From: Trichobilharzia szidati
Lineage: Eukaryota > Platyhelminthes > Trematoda > Strigeidida > Schistosomatidae
Reading direction: 5' to 3'
NCBI GenBank assembly: GCA_944472155.2
Contig: OX235272.1
Location: 104,352,020-104,416,019, forward strand
DNA: 64,000 nucleotides
Part shown: positions 24,501-33,410 of the stretch, one piece after another
How the letters are laid out: each line of letters begins with the position of its first letter
Numbering within the stretch: the first letter of the stretch is position 1
The notes under the pieces: model-generated
What the model was told of the DNA's origin: nothing
The model's database searches: none
The model's input: only the letters and a program-made list of their open reading frames with translations
Translations under genes and position numbers: made by a program

Positions 24501-27500
24501 GTGAGCTGAAAGTTCGGGACTCGATCCCTGCTTGGATCATAGGCTCGTACTGTTGAAGAGTTCATGACTAGGGCGAAATAGCTGACCAACACTCCATAGT
24601 TTTAAACGGTTCTCCAAATGATGTCAATTCATAATCAAATCTGAAACCGATCATTTACACGTTTCACTGATATACATCATGGTTACACAGCTAGAAGGCC
24701 TATCTGTGTTATCCTGATATATGTTTAAGCAACATTTTGCATCTGATAGAGAATTAAGTAGCATATTAAATTTCACTTAATTATCATTTATTCGTTTTAA
24801 CGACAGTTTATTGGTTTTATTTAACAAATTATCAGCAGAACACTGTGAAATCACTCTCCATTAGAACAAAACTCCATGTAAAACTTTTATAACACAAGTG
24901 GCTCGAATTTAACTCTACTGGATAGTAAACCTTTCATATTCTAATCGTTTGCTAATCCAGTAATGTGTATTATCCGAGCACAGAAAATGGTGGAATAATA
25001 TTCTATGTATGGTCTACCGAAAGTGCATAAATCAGGAGTGCCCCTACGTCCCATACTAGATATGTCTCATTCATCCTATCACGAGACGGCAAAGGTGCTG
25101 GTACAGCTAACTCAACCCTTTCATGACGAGTTAGTGAAGCATAGTGTCAAGGATACCTTTTAATTTATCGACAAGATTAAAAACTTGAACGCAGCTAGCA
25201 TATACATGGCATCACTTCATGTTTCATCTCTATTCACTAATATGCCTCTAGTGGAAACCACCGATTAAATCTGCGAACAGATTATAGAAAGGAAATGGTT
25301 CACAGATATTCCTGTTGGTAATCTGAAACAACTACTTGTTAAGTATACGACAATTGTTCAGTTCTTGTCTAATAATGAAATGTACAGAACGGTTGATGAA
25401 GTGGCCATGGGATCCTCACTGGGACCTATTTTTGCGAACATATTTCTATCAAAACTAGAAAATAGTCCGTTGAAAGATGAAATAGCAAAAGTAGAAATGT
25501 ATTGCTGTCACATGGATGACACTCTTGTAGTGTACGATGAAGGGCTAAGTGGTGACTTGATTTTGAGCAGCTTCAATAATGCTCACCCAGCGGTCCATTT
25601 CTCCTATGAAGGAGAATACAGCGACTCTCTGCACTTCCTCGACGTCCTACTGTAACAACAGAAGACAAGGGCCAGGCAGCAGATCGTTTATTAAGGAAAA
25701 TAAACACATATTTATAGATTTTAATGTACATTATTGTAGATCATTGTTAGTGAAAAACACAGTCTTCTGGTTGGTTGTTTCTTACAGAAAGTTAACCTTG
25801 CATCTCTTTGTGGCTGTGTCAGATCATCTATATGCTAACTGTATCCGCCTACGCAAAGCCTTTGTTCTCATTTTCTCAACACCAATATTGGGGACATAAA
25901 AATTGACGTCAATTACTGTCTACCAACTTTGGCTAGCAGCCAGCTCTCACCACACTACTAGCGAGAAGAGAGGATGGTTCCGTCAAAAGAACCATATTTA
26001 CAAAGCCAGAGACCAAAGCTTTGTATACACACTTCATTAGCTTCGTACCCATGAAATACAAACGTAATCTGATCAGGTGCTTAGCATTTAGAGCGAGGTC
26101 CATTTGTACCAAAGACTGTTTAGAGAAAGAACTCCAGGTCGTCCAAGACATTCTAAGCGAGAATGGATATCCAGGGAAGTCCACTGAAACCATTGTAGGT
26201 CACAATAGTCGTAAAAATGAACTGGAAACGGTTGAGCATCTGTTTTTACGTCTACAACTGAAGGGATATGCCCCTGTTGATATTCTATCGCAACGTTTCA
26301 CCAGGGTGATAAAGAAAACCTTCTATTCTGCAGATCTGCTCCTATCCTTAAGTAACCGTCCAATAAACACCCAGCAACTCGAAGATATCTTACCTAACCT
26401 TAACTCTTCTTCATGCATGTTCAATTTCAACTGTTCCTGTGGTTCAAGTTATATAGGGCGCATAATTAGGCAGGTTCGTTAACTGGTTCAAGAACATTTA
26501 CCAGCTTGGTTCAGCAGGAGGGAAATTAAGTGCATAAAAGCTCAATCCTGTCACACTTGGTCGATACTAGACATCACATCGATGCCAACACAACCTTCAA
26601 GGTTATATATCAAACTCCGAAGTCGTTATCACGTACAGTTTGCTTGCATCTCCTACATAAAGCTAGAGCTTTTACAATAAGATCGACTAAACCGGAACTT
26701 CATATCCAAAAAGAACACGTTCAGACACTGTTCCTTCTATGGCCAAACTTGGATTAAAGTTTCTTCTTCTCACCAAGAGTGCTCCTTCCCCTTATCCCCC
26801 TTGGTTTTTTTTCTTTGCTTATTATTACAATTATTATTATTGTTCGTCCTAATTTACACCCTTCATGCAAACATTCTCTCAGTACTATCGAATTTTCTAT
26901 TTATGCTATGCTATCCGGACTTATTACGATTAGTGATATTATCTCTTTTCTCAATATATGCCTCCACCTGTTTCATTTCACACATTCTTTATTTCATTAT
27001 GAATCTCTCACTGCAGTCCTACTATCTCCTCTTTGATGCATGCCACTTTGTACTAGCTACTCACTCATCTGACACCTTTTATAACCTTGAACTGACTTGT
27101 CAATTTTCTTACCTCACACTCTCCAAATCTTTTATGATCAGTCACCACCAATGTCTCCTATTTTACTATATTTTGTAATCGATTTCAGCCTAGCACGACG
27201 TTTGTTACACAAATACGACTAATTATTTTGACACCCCATGACTAATCTGTTATTCCACGTTAAAAAATATACACCGCATAACTGGCTATCATTACTGTAA
27301 CTACAACAAATATTACACTTTATAACTGTGTAAGGACCTGGAGAGGGGAAATTATTTGACAAGAATATTCTTCGTTCAGACTGACTTATAATTCATGTGA
27401 TATGGGAATATTTCACACTATTAAATATTTAATGTGATTAAGTATGTTAATCATTCTTGAGGACGTTGTATGCTCTCAATGCCTCAGATACTTTGGCGTC

Positions 27501-28812
27501 TACTGATATGCACTTAAAAATATGATTATTTTATAAGTGATGCATACCTGAGTTCTAGTCATAACTATATTTTTCTTCTAGTGCTCAGCTTTACTGGCAG
27601 AATATGTCACCAATACTGTTGACTTGATTAATTCCACGAACCCGATGACACCATGCCGAGTAAGTTTACGTCAATACCAATAATACCTTCTTATGTTCTG
27701 AAAACGACTATTAAATGCTGTATTAACATCAACTTTATGCTCATCGGCTACAAGGTATGCTGAAAATGTAGCTACGAATTGATACTGTTTATCCCCTATG
27801 CAGGATGATGTTCGGAAATACGATAATGAATCGGCCTAATTGTACGCCCAATGTAGCTAGCCACGTAAATGCAGTCAAACTCGTAGACACACATAGAGGG
27901 GACAAAATTATGTAGATTGTCCTTATTTTTCGAATGTAAAATAGGGGTGGTAGTGAAGAGACAACGTGCCTCTGCTGTGCTGGAAGTTCTTTTAAGTGCA
28001 GTTTTCAGGCACTGTGTTACTATTTCGCTCTTGTTTTCACTGAGGATTTACATATTTATGAACAGTGGTTTTGTTGGAGCTGTTCCCATACTGGCTCTTT
28101 CGCTGCTAATTTCATATTTTTACTCAATGAACTTCTCTGGATAGCCATTTTTACTAAGTAATTCTCTAATAATCTTAAGCTCCTCATTGAGGGAGTCATT
28201 TGAACACAATACCCTAGCTCTATGAACCAGAAACTTTACCAAGTTACGCTTATATTTCAAAGGTTCAAAAATCAAAAAATGAATGTACTGACCTGCTGTT
28301 GTAAGTTTCCTATACAAACTCCTTCTTAATGTACCATCTTATTTCCTTGCCAGGAAGACATCTAGGAGAGAGAGACTATCATTACTTTCTTTCTCTATGC
28401 TGAAGTTTATTGCTGAATGGGCATCATTAAACTTGTCAAGGCTGTTCACTGCTTCATTCTCATTTTTCATGACCAGGAATGTATCAACCGCATATATCGA
28501 CAGTAGAATTCCAAATCATTAATTACTCCTTTCGGTGGTCTATTCTCCAGCTTAGCAGTGAAAAAAGCAGCCAGGATTGAACCTAATCTATTTACTGATC
28601 GACACAGTAACAGTTCAAAAACTATTCCTACGTTCAATTTATGGGAGATCTACATACTTCTAATATTTTATCAGTAGTTAAAATGGTCATATATTCAAAA
28701 TTTGTGTCATCTTGTATAAATTGTTAGTTTATTTAATTTTTAAATACAAGTATTTCAAATTAAAAAAAGCTGTCTGAAAATCTTTTTTTAGGCCCTCATT
28801 TTATGCAAATAG
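15512..28812 (+). CDS. Saposin-like type-1 gene 1A (single SapB domain, secreted)
   Basis: Spliced model: 15512-15554 (signal peptide), possible microexon near 15676-15692, 22245-22302, 22351-22475, 27582-27659, 28792-28812 (stop TAG). The domain has six cysteines at relative positions 1, 4, 32, 42, 66 and 72, exactly the saposin B pattern, with expected pairs 1-72, 4-66 and 32-42. Two N-glycosylation sequons are visible (N-I-S at 39-41, N-S-T at 58-60). The mature protein would be about 93 residues. Every junction from 22302 onward keeps phase, with GTAAG-type donors and T-rich acceptors. The weak point is the link from exon 1 (phase 1) to 22245 (phase 0): it needs a small extra exon or use of the upstream GTAGGT donor. 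SAPLIPs bind or permeabilise membranes; fluke examples are gut- or gland-secreted, so that role is inferred. Confidence 0.8.
15676..15692 (+). CDS. Candidate 17-nt microexon of gene 1A (weak)
   Basis: After ATCTGGCTAG there are 17 nt before GTGATA. Read from the phase-1 leader they give A-V-V-F-L-T and restore phase 0, as the next exon needs. The stretch is unchanged in copy B at about 57534-57550. Both splice signals are weak, so this is only a proposal; gene 2 has a well-supported 29-nt microexon in the same place. Confidence 0.3.
15820..16715 (+). mobile_element. PLE group E remnant (RT core)
   Basis: G-V-A-M-G near 15970 and R-Y-V-D-D-T-F near 16085-16105 are the PLE RT motifs; a decayed 3' region follows. 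Lies in intron 1 of gene 1A. Copy B equivalent 57690-58555. Confidence 0.75.
16720..19880 (-). mobile_element. RTE-type LINE, about 3.1 kb (SR2-like), inactive
   Basis: Minus strand, 5' to 3': apurinic endonuclease piece (19869-19516; V-G-T-W-N-V-R-T-M and G-I-C-E-S-R-W), linker, RT fingers and palm (18602-17940; E-H-A-G-F-R and D-Q-I-A-T-L motifs), RT C-terminus and 3' UTR, then an (ATT)n/(AAT)n tail near 16720-16742. The catalytic F-A-D-D is damaged and there are several frameshifts. The family encodes one EN-RT protein for target-primed reverse transcription. It lies in intron 1 of gene 1A and is shared with 58560-61640, so it predates the duplication. Confidence 0.85.
19885..20640. other. 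No gene recognised
   Basis: Non-coding intron sequence. About 360 bp (20027-20387) is missing from copy B, with ACC at both edges. Confidence 0.5.
20640..21520 (+). mobile_element. PLE C-terminal fragment group F
   Basis: Broken plus-strand C-terminus and 3' UTR. Copy B (62040-63050) is clearer: N-S-Y-P-D-K-F-I then a GIY-YIG piece with A-S-Y-I-G-R-G-S-R near 62470-62500. Confidence 0.65.
21935..22130 (+). mobile_element. SINE-like tRNA-derived repeat (type IV)
   Basis: CTGGCTCAGAGTTAGGGTGC and GAGTTTGAATCCCGAC look like A and B boxes. The copy at 63450-63660 retains a type-I-like tail (CTTGTGTTCCACT). Confidence 0.6.
22245..22302 (+). CDS. N-terminal linker exon of gene 1A
   Basis: 58-nt exon between acceptor TTCTCCCCCTAG and donor GTAAGA. 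It encodes 19 polar residues beginning V-T-E-N-N-Y and ends with the first base of a Trp codon. It is separated from the next exon by a 48-nt intron, typical of the short 5' introns of schistosomes. The copy at 63776-63833 has five amino-acid changes in 20 residues. Confidence 0.75.
22351..22475 (+). CDS. SapB exon with Cys1, Cys4 and Cys32 (gene 1A)
   Basis: 125-nt exon. It opens with C-Q-T-C followed by an amphipathic helix and reaches Cys32 in E-T-F-C-K. The donor is GTAAGT and the exon ends in phase 0. Same length and phase as 36423-36547 of gene 2. Three synonymous changes and one replacement (V to A) separate the core codons from the copy at 63881-64000. Confidence 0.88.
22530..23960 (-). 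mobile_element. PLE group J remnant
   Basis: Closely similar to 34130-35300. Minus-strand V-Y-K-I-K near 23380 marks the GIY-YIG part. Interrupted by a SINE at 22862-23052. Intron of gene 1A. Confidence 0.7.
22862..23052 (+). mobile_element. SINE type II, well preserved
   Basis: TCGGTGGCACAGTGGTTAGG (A box) and GGTCCGGGGTTCGATCCCC (B box) are near-perfect; tail GAAAATTCCATACTTG then A-rich. It interrupts the group J PLE. Confidence 0.85.
24240..24422 (+). mobile_element. SINE type III with CTGATGA core
   Basis: B box GGGTTCGAGCC, then CTGATGA at 24315-24321 and GAAA at 24345-24348, then the family tail GATATCAGCTCATGATGAAA. Confidence 0.75.
24445..24655 (+). mobile_element. SINE type III, second copy
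   Basis: Head-to-tail with the previous element. CTGTTGA in place of CTGATGA; GGGCGAAA retained; tail GATGTCAATTCATAATCAAA. Confidence 0.7.
24990..27230 (+). mobile_element. PLE group G, longest copy, split by a solo LTR
   Basis: RT order is visible: Y-G-L-P-K-V-H-K-S-G near 25006, V-S-S-L-F-T-N near 25220, M-G-S-S-L-G-P-I-F near 25408, M-D-D-T near 25515, L-H-F-L-D-V near 25630. After the LTR the frame continues through 26482 with a GIY-YIG end (C-S-C-G-S-S-Y-I-G-R near 26440). A few stops remain. It lies in an intron of gene 1A. Confidence 0.85.
25651..25954 (+). mobile_element. Solo LTR inside a PLE, 4-bp target duplication
   Basis: TGTAACAACAG ... CTCACCACA, flanked by CTAC at 25647-25650 and 25955-25958. 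The host PLE frame resumes directly when the LTR and one CTAC are ignored. Related to the LTRs at 4278 and 44723. Strand arbitrary. Confidence 0.88.
27582..27659 (+). CDS. SapB exon with Cys42 and Cys66 (gene 1A)
   Basis: 78-nt exon in phase 0 after TTTTTCTTCTAG and before GTAAGT. It begins C-S-A-L-L-A-E-Y-V and ends N-P-M-T-P-C-R. The conserved helix and Pro before the last Cys are typical of SapB part 2. It lies in a clean strip between a PLE ending near 27230 and another starting near 27730. Confidence 0.85.
27730..28640 (-). mobile_element. PLE remnant group H
   Basis: Minus strand: damaged RT C region near 28490-28520, then K-Y-K-R-N-L-V-K-F near 28250 and a C-terminus; close to group B. 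In the last intron of gene 1A. Confidence 0.7.
28792..28812 (+). CDS. Terminal exon of gene 1A with Cys72 and stop
   Basis: Acceptor AAATCTTTTTTTAG is followed by A-L-I-L-C-K and TAG. With the preceding C-R this gives C-x5-C, the canonical saposin end. No AATAAA was seen just downstream. Confidence 0.75.
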   Translation, partial: ALILCK

Positions 28813-28854
28813 TAAGTCAATTTATTATTAATTTTTAAATATTCTTGCTGTCGT

Positions 28855-29080
28855 TATTATCGCATTTGGTTCCGAATGAAATTTATATGGTCTCGGCAGT
28901 ACATCCCCATTTCACCTTGTTCTCCTCAGTCATTTTTGAAAGGCTTCTCTTGCCCATTGAAGTTTTTGTGATAGTTTGAATGGTTTCGCAGGGCAGGATT
29001 GCTAGTCCCACGCCCAACCCTTCTCCTTACCAGAGCTTGTTATCAGCTAGAATACCAGTGAGTCAGTAGACTGGCACCAA
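28855..29080 (-). mobile_element. Short RTE 3' piece and SINE type I piece
   Basis: 28865-28925 resembles the RTE 3' end on minus; 28990-29065 matches the type I SINE middle (GCAGGGCAGGATTGCTAG). Confidence 0.5.
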
Positions 29081-29089
29081 TCACCATTA

Positions 29090-29790
29090 ACGGGAGAGAT
29101 TTGACAGAGGTTACTTCATTAACTTATCCGGCTAGGAAGTACCATTTCAGCATCAGGCCAACAGAACGGATGAACATGTCAAAGCTAGTCGGAATCGGAA
29201 ACGCAAGATACACCTTCATTAACCTGAAACCAGTTTGGAAATCTTCTGCACTCAGCCAGCATAAAGAAGAAGATTTGGATTTTCAACACCACTATCAAGT
29301 CAGTCGTCGGTCAGTTCTTTTATGTGTCGGAAACATGGTCGGGGATCATGGAAAGCATTCTCAACAGCCGGCTGTGGACTTTTATCAACAGGTGCCTTCT
29401 CTCCCTCTATATTTAAGATCAAATGCCCCATTGGTCGGGAAGAATTAGCAATAAGACACTCTGACAACAAACTAACCAAGAGCAGACTGCTTAACAAATA
29501 TGCAGGAGAAAATGGAGATCGATAGGGCACACACGTTGAGGAGACCATCGAATGATATCTTATGCTATTCAGGCCATCAATCGAGTGGAATCCTAGTGGG
29601 AAGCGACGAGTTGGTAGTCAGTGTGTGAGTGGTATGGGGTAGATCGTGTGTTGGGAAGTAAGAGACGAAAGATTATGGATAATCGTGAGTTCAGCCGCCT
29701 AAAGAGAATAGCAGAAAACACAGTAAATTGGAGATGTATTGTTGAAGCCCTGTATTCCACTCGGAACTCAAGGGAATGATTATAATCCGC
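29090..29790 (+). mobile_element. RTE-type LINE, 3' fragment
   Basis: Frameshifted RT end and 3' UTR on plus, ending GAAGCCCTGTATTCCAC. Same family as 16720-19880. Confidence 0.65.
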
Positions 29791-30169
29791 AGTCGCTTTT
29801 AGCCTCCATTTCACTCCTCACACGGTGTTCTCTCTGACATCAACCTGCATGCCCAACTCATCATTTCCTATTCAGATTCCAATTTAAAATTTAACACGAT
29901 GTCAGTCGAAAATCTCCTCAGCGCATGTTCAGTTCATCTCCTTCTTCATATTTGTTAGCTAACGGGTTCTTCGTTGGCTCGTTGACAGAGTTCCTTGCCG
30001 CTCATCCTTTCTGACCATCTGAAATCTCAGAGAACAATACTGTTTCCAATTAAATCTCCCTCAAGCTTTATTTAAATGTATACTGTTTCACATGTAACAG
30101 TTGCAATCAACCAATGACGAGTAACTCATGAATGAAAAATAAGTACTGAATGATCCGAAGACTTCAGTA

Positions 30170-31310
30170 TTAACAGCAATTAAAATATTTTATTAAAAGA
30201 GTTGATTTATAAGGATTTAAAAGGTGTGCAATTATAAGATTAGTAGACAAATCGAATAAAATAAAAACGCTACGTAATATTGTGTGAAATTTAATAGCAT
30301 AGAATTTAATGTTGTAAAAAGGAATTGATTTAGAATGACAAGTGGAACAAGTGAAATAATACCGAGGACAATTAAAAGTGAGAGCAGTAATAGTAACAAT
30401 TGACGTAATAAGGAAGAGTATACAAATTGAATAGACAAAAATGAAAAAATGAAAAATTGGTAGAGCTAAAATTTGATTGGGGATTACCATACTTTAGCAT
30501 AGAGGGATTAAGACAATGAAAGTTGGAGGAGTTGAACGAACTTTTCTGTACACAGAGATCTGGCTTTTCCGTTTCGATAGCCAAAACTTCAGCAATACAG
30601 ATGAGTCGGGTACTTAGGTATTTGGGTGAATTACTCTTTGCCTTGTAGATGACTTTGAAGGCGGAGGCTATAGAGATAGGGTGACCATTATCGACCAGAT
30701 GTTCAATGATCGCGCTTCTTATTGCTCCACTTCCACCTTTTCGTGACCACGCAGGATAGTGTTCTTGCACCCTCTTGGACAAAACTCGAGTCGAACGACC
30801 AATATACCTAGCTCCACAAGAGCAGGTGAATTGACAAACGTACATAGAGTTTATCAACAGCTGGATCTTGTCCCTACGTAACCGACTCATCTGTATTGCT
30901 GAAGCTTTGGCTATCGAAACGGAAAAGCCAGATCTCTGTGTACAGAAAAGTTCGTTCAACTCCTCCAACTTTCATTGTCTTAATCCCTCTATGCTAAAGT
31001 ATGGTAATCCCCAATCAAATTTTAGCTCTACCAATTTTTCATTTTTTCATTTTTGTCTATTCAATTTGTATACTCTTCCTTATTACGTCAATTGTTACTA
31101 TTACTGCTCTCACTTTTAATTGTCCTCGGTATTATTTCACTTGTTCCACTTGTCATTCTAAATCAATTCCTTTTTACAACATTAAATTCTATGCTATTAA
31201 ATTTCACACAATATTACGTAGCGTTTTTATTTTATTCGATTTGTCTACTAATCTTATAATTGCACACCCCTTTTTCAAATTCTATCCATCCTATGAATTA
31301 TTTCATAAAG
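30170..31310. mobile_element. PLE fold-back with near-identical arms
   Basis: Arms 30223-30609 and 30882-31268 (387 bp each) are reverse complements without indels and with very few mismatches. The minus-strand reading from 30968 gives the PLE GIY-YIG (C-S-C-G-A-R-Y-I-G-R) and C-terminus; the right arm repeats only the 3' part. It ends about 170 bp before the assembly gap. Confidence 0.85.
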
Positions 31311-31334
31311 ATTTGACTTGTTTTTTAACTTCGA

Positions 31335-31478
31335 TCAGGGATAGAACCATTGACCAGCGGAGTCCATCCCGTCAGGAGTGGAGACAAATGCTCACTACGG
31401 ATAACACTAGCCAGTTGATGATCGCGCTAACATCACGAATTGGTAGAAGTTAAGATCCATAGACTGGCCACTAAGGGC
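31335..31478 (+). mobile_element. SINE type III, 5' part, cut by the gap
   Basis: GAATTGGTAGAAGTTAAGA and the flanking sequence match the 5' region of other type III copies. Confidence 0.5.
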
Positions 31479-31977
31479 NNNNNNNNNNNNNNNNNNNNNN
31501 NNNNNNNNNNNNNNNNNNNNNNNNNNNNNNNNNNNNNNNNNNNNNNNNNNNNNNNNNNNNNNNNNNNNNNNNNNNNNNNNNNNNNNNNNNNNNNNNNNNN
31601 NNNNNNNNNNNNNNNNNNNNNNNNNNNNNNNNNNNNNNNNNNNNNNNNNNNNNNNNNNNNNNNNNNNNNNNNNNNNNNNNNNNNNNNNNNNNNNNNNNNN
31701 NNNNNNNNNNNNNNNNNNNNNNNNNNNNNNNNNNNNNNNNNNNNNNNNNNNNNNNNNNNNNNNNNNNNNNNNNNNNNNNNNNNNNNNNNNNNNNNNNNNN
31801 NNNNNNNNNNNNNNNNNNNNNNNNNNNNNNNNNNNNNNNNNNNNNNNNNNNNNNNNNNNNNNNNNNNNNNNNNNNNNNNNNNNNNNNNNNNNNNNNNNNN
31901 NNNNNNNNNNNNNNNNNNNNNNNNNNNNNNNNNNNNNNNNNNNNNNNNNNNNNNNNNNNNNNNNNNNNNNNNNNNNN
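31479..31977. other. Assembly gap (N)
   Basis: 499 unknown bases. Confidence 1.
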
Positions 31978-32468
31978 GCCATCCATTCTCAGATTTGTGA
32001 TTTAAAAACAAACATTCCATGGACAGCACTTGGCCTAAGCGAACTTTCATCAGAGGTTCGAGTACAATTTGAAGATTACACTACTGTGGTTTTAAAGGAA
32101 GATGCGATAGTGTTAATCTCAAATTGAAGAATCCACTTAAGCCAACACAATCAAGTGAGAAATTCCTGAAACACCCTGAAAAATACATCTTTAACTACTC
32201 TTCGATTAATTCAAGTGCTATTCATATGGAAATATTATCAGATAGGTCAAAATTCTGTTTCCCTCAGTCGAATGAAAAGACGCCATATGATCAAGTTCAG
32301 CTAGAGAATCTGATCAACCACACAAGGGACCTGATAGCGAATTCATCAGTGCTAAATTGTGCTCATCAATTTATGAAATTTGTACTGAAATCGCTCCAAC
32401 ATCTCACGAAGGAACATTTCATTCAGTTAAAGGAGTTGAGTCATAATAAGAATATCCTACTAATATGA
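31978..32468 (+). pseudogene. Unrecognised coding-like fragment with a frameshift
   Basis: Two adjoining open stretches: 31978 to about 32126 in one frame and about 32074-32465 in another, with stops TGA and TGA/TAA. The second is 114 codons from its ATG (132 from the preceding stop), lysine- and leucine-rich, with codon use like a real protein and no low-complexity sequence. No family was recognised. It has no visible splice sites, is bounded by the gap and a (TA)n run, and is not duplicated in the window. It may be a retrocopied or captured host gene piece, or part of an unknown element. Confidence 0.45.
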
Positions 32469-32491
32469 TATATATATATATATATATATAT
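32466..32491. repeat. (TA)n microsatellite
   Basis: Uninterrupted TA repeat after the coding-like fragment. Confidence 0.95.
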
Positions 32492-32494
32492 TCA

Positions 32495-32990
32495 AGCATG
32501 CGTTTGTAGGGATTTGATTGGTCAGTTATAGGATTTCATTATGAGCTGACATCAGTTACAGAACCATTGGAAAACCACAAGGGACTACTGCCAAGCAGCT
32601 AGCTCTTTCTCCAGCCTAGTTTAGGACTGACTCTTCATCGCTATGAACACACAGACAAGGGTTCAAATTCGGGAACTTCAGGTTACAAGATTGAGCTCGC
32701 AGACCACTAAGCCACTGGGCTACGATTGAATGACCACTCCTTGAATTCCAGCTTCTGCCATTTCACGCATGATATAGCGCGACTGGCACTATCCAATGTC
32801 ACCTGTGGCAAATATCTGCCCTGACACCAAACCTGCTCTATCCTTCTGGTCAAGACTTCTCACTAGAACTCAGGTAACCACCTACCTGAATGAGGCCAGT
32901 AACTAGTGAGCATCTCATTGATATTCAATTATTGGTTCGTAGGGATTTGATTGATTGGTTACACGACTTCATCATGAGCTGACATTATAA
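32495..32990 (-). mobile_element. SINE type III copies
   Basis: 32510-32910 is one long minus-strand copy, with GCGATGAAGAGTC in the core and GGCTGGAGAAA; 32935-32990 is a second 3' fragment. Confidence 0.65.
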
Positions 32991-32999
32991 ATAGCCTTA

Positions 33000-33370
33000 A
33001 AATTTGTCTGATGAATAAAAGTACAAAATGAAGAATATTGAGCTTATTTATTTCATATGAAAATATTTTTTTTAAACATTCATTTTTCAATGTAAAACAT
33101 TAAATTAAACAAAAGAGGCAATGAACTTCAGAATGCTAGAAACATCTCCGTTATCAAAACAAACATATTTTTGTAAAAAGACAAAGGTCTCATTTCTCTA
33201 ATAATAATAATAAAAAACTCAAAGTCAACCCTCAAAATACTTTGTTGTTGTGTTTCTTTTTTCAAAATAGGTTAAGATAAACTATAAAACTCAATAACAA
33301 AGTTAAATAGAATTAATTAATTTATATATATCTTACATTATTATACTCAGCAACAATAATATAGACAGTT
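33000..33370. promoter_or_regulatory. Upstream region of gene 2, no element proven
   Basis: AT-rich, free of recognisable repeats; would contain the promoter of gene 2. No motif could be assigned. Confidence 0.3.
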
Positions 33371-33410
33371 ATGCTTTGCCTACAGTTCATTCTATTCATT
33401 GTATACACAA
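33371..33410 (+). CDS. Signal-peptide exon of gene 2
   Basis: ATG then M-L-C-L-Q-F-I-L-F-I-V-Y-T, ending in phase 1 at a GTAAAC donor. Phase and hydrophobicity match exon 1 of gene 1A. Confidence 0.65.

Noticed and set aside
26779..27178. Hydrophobic ORFs of 85 and 125 codons
   Set aside because: T-rich PLE 3' UTR; overlapping frames, no conserved motif.
31978..32010. I-C-D-L near the gap as the Cys72 exon of gene 1A
   Set aside because: The spacing to Cys66 would be wrong and 28792-28812 gives the correct C-x5-C and a stop.
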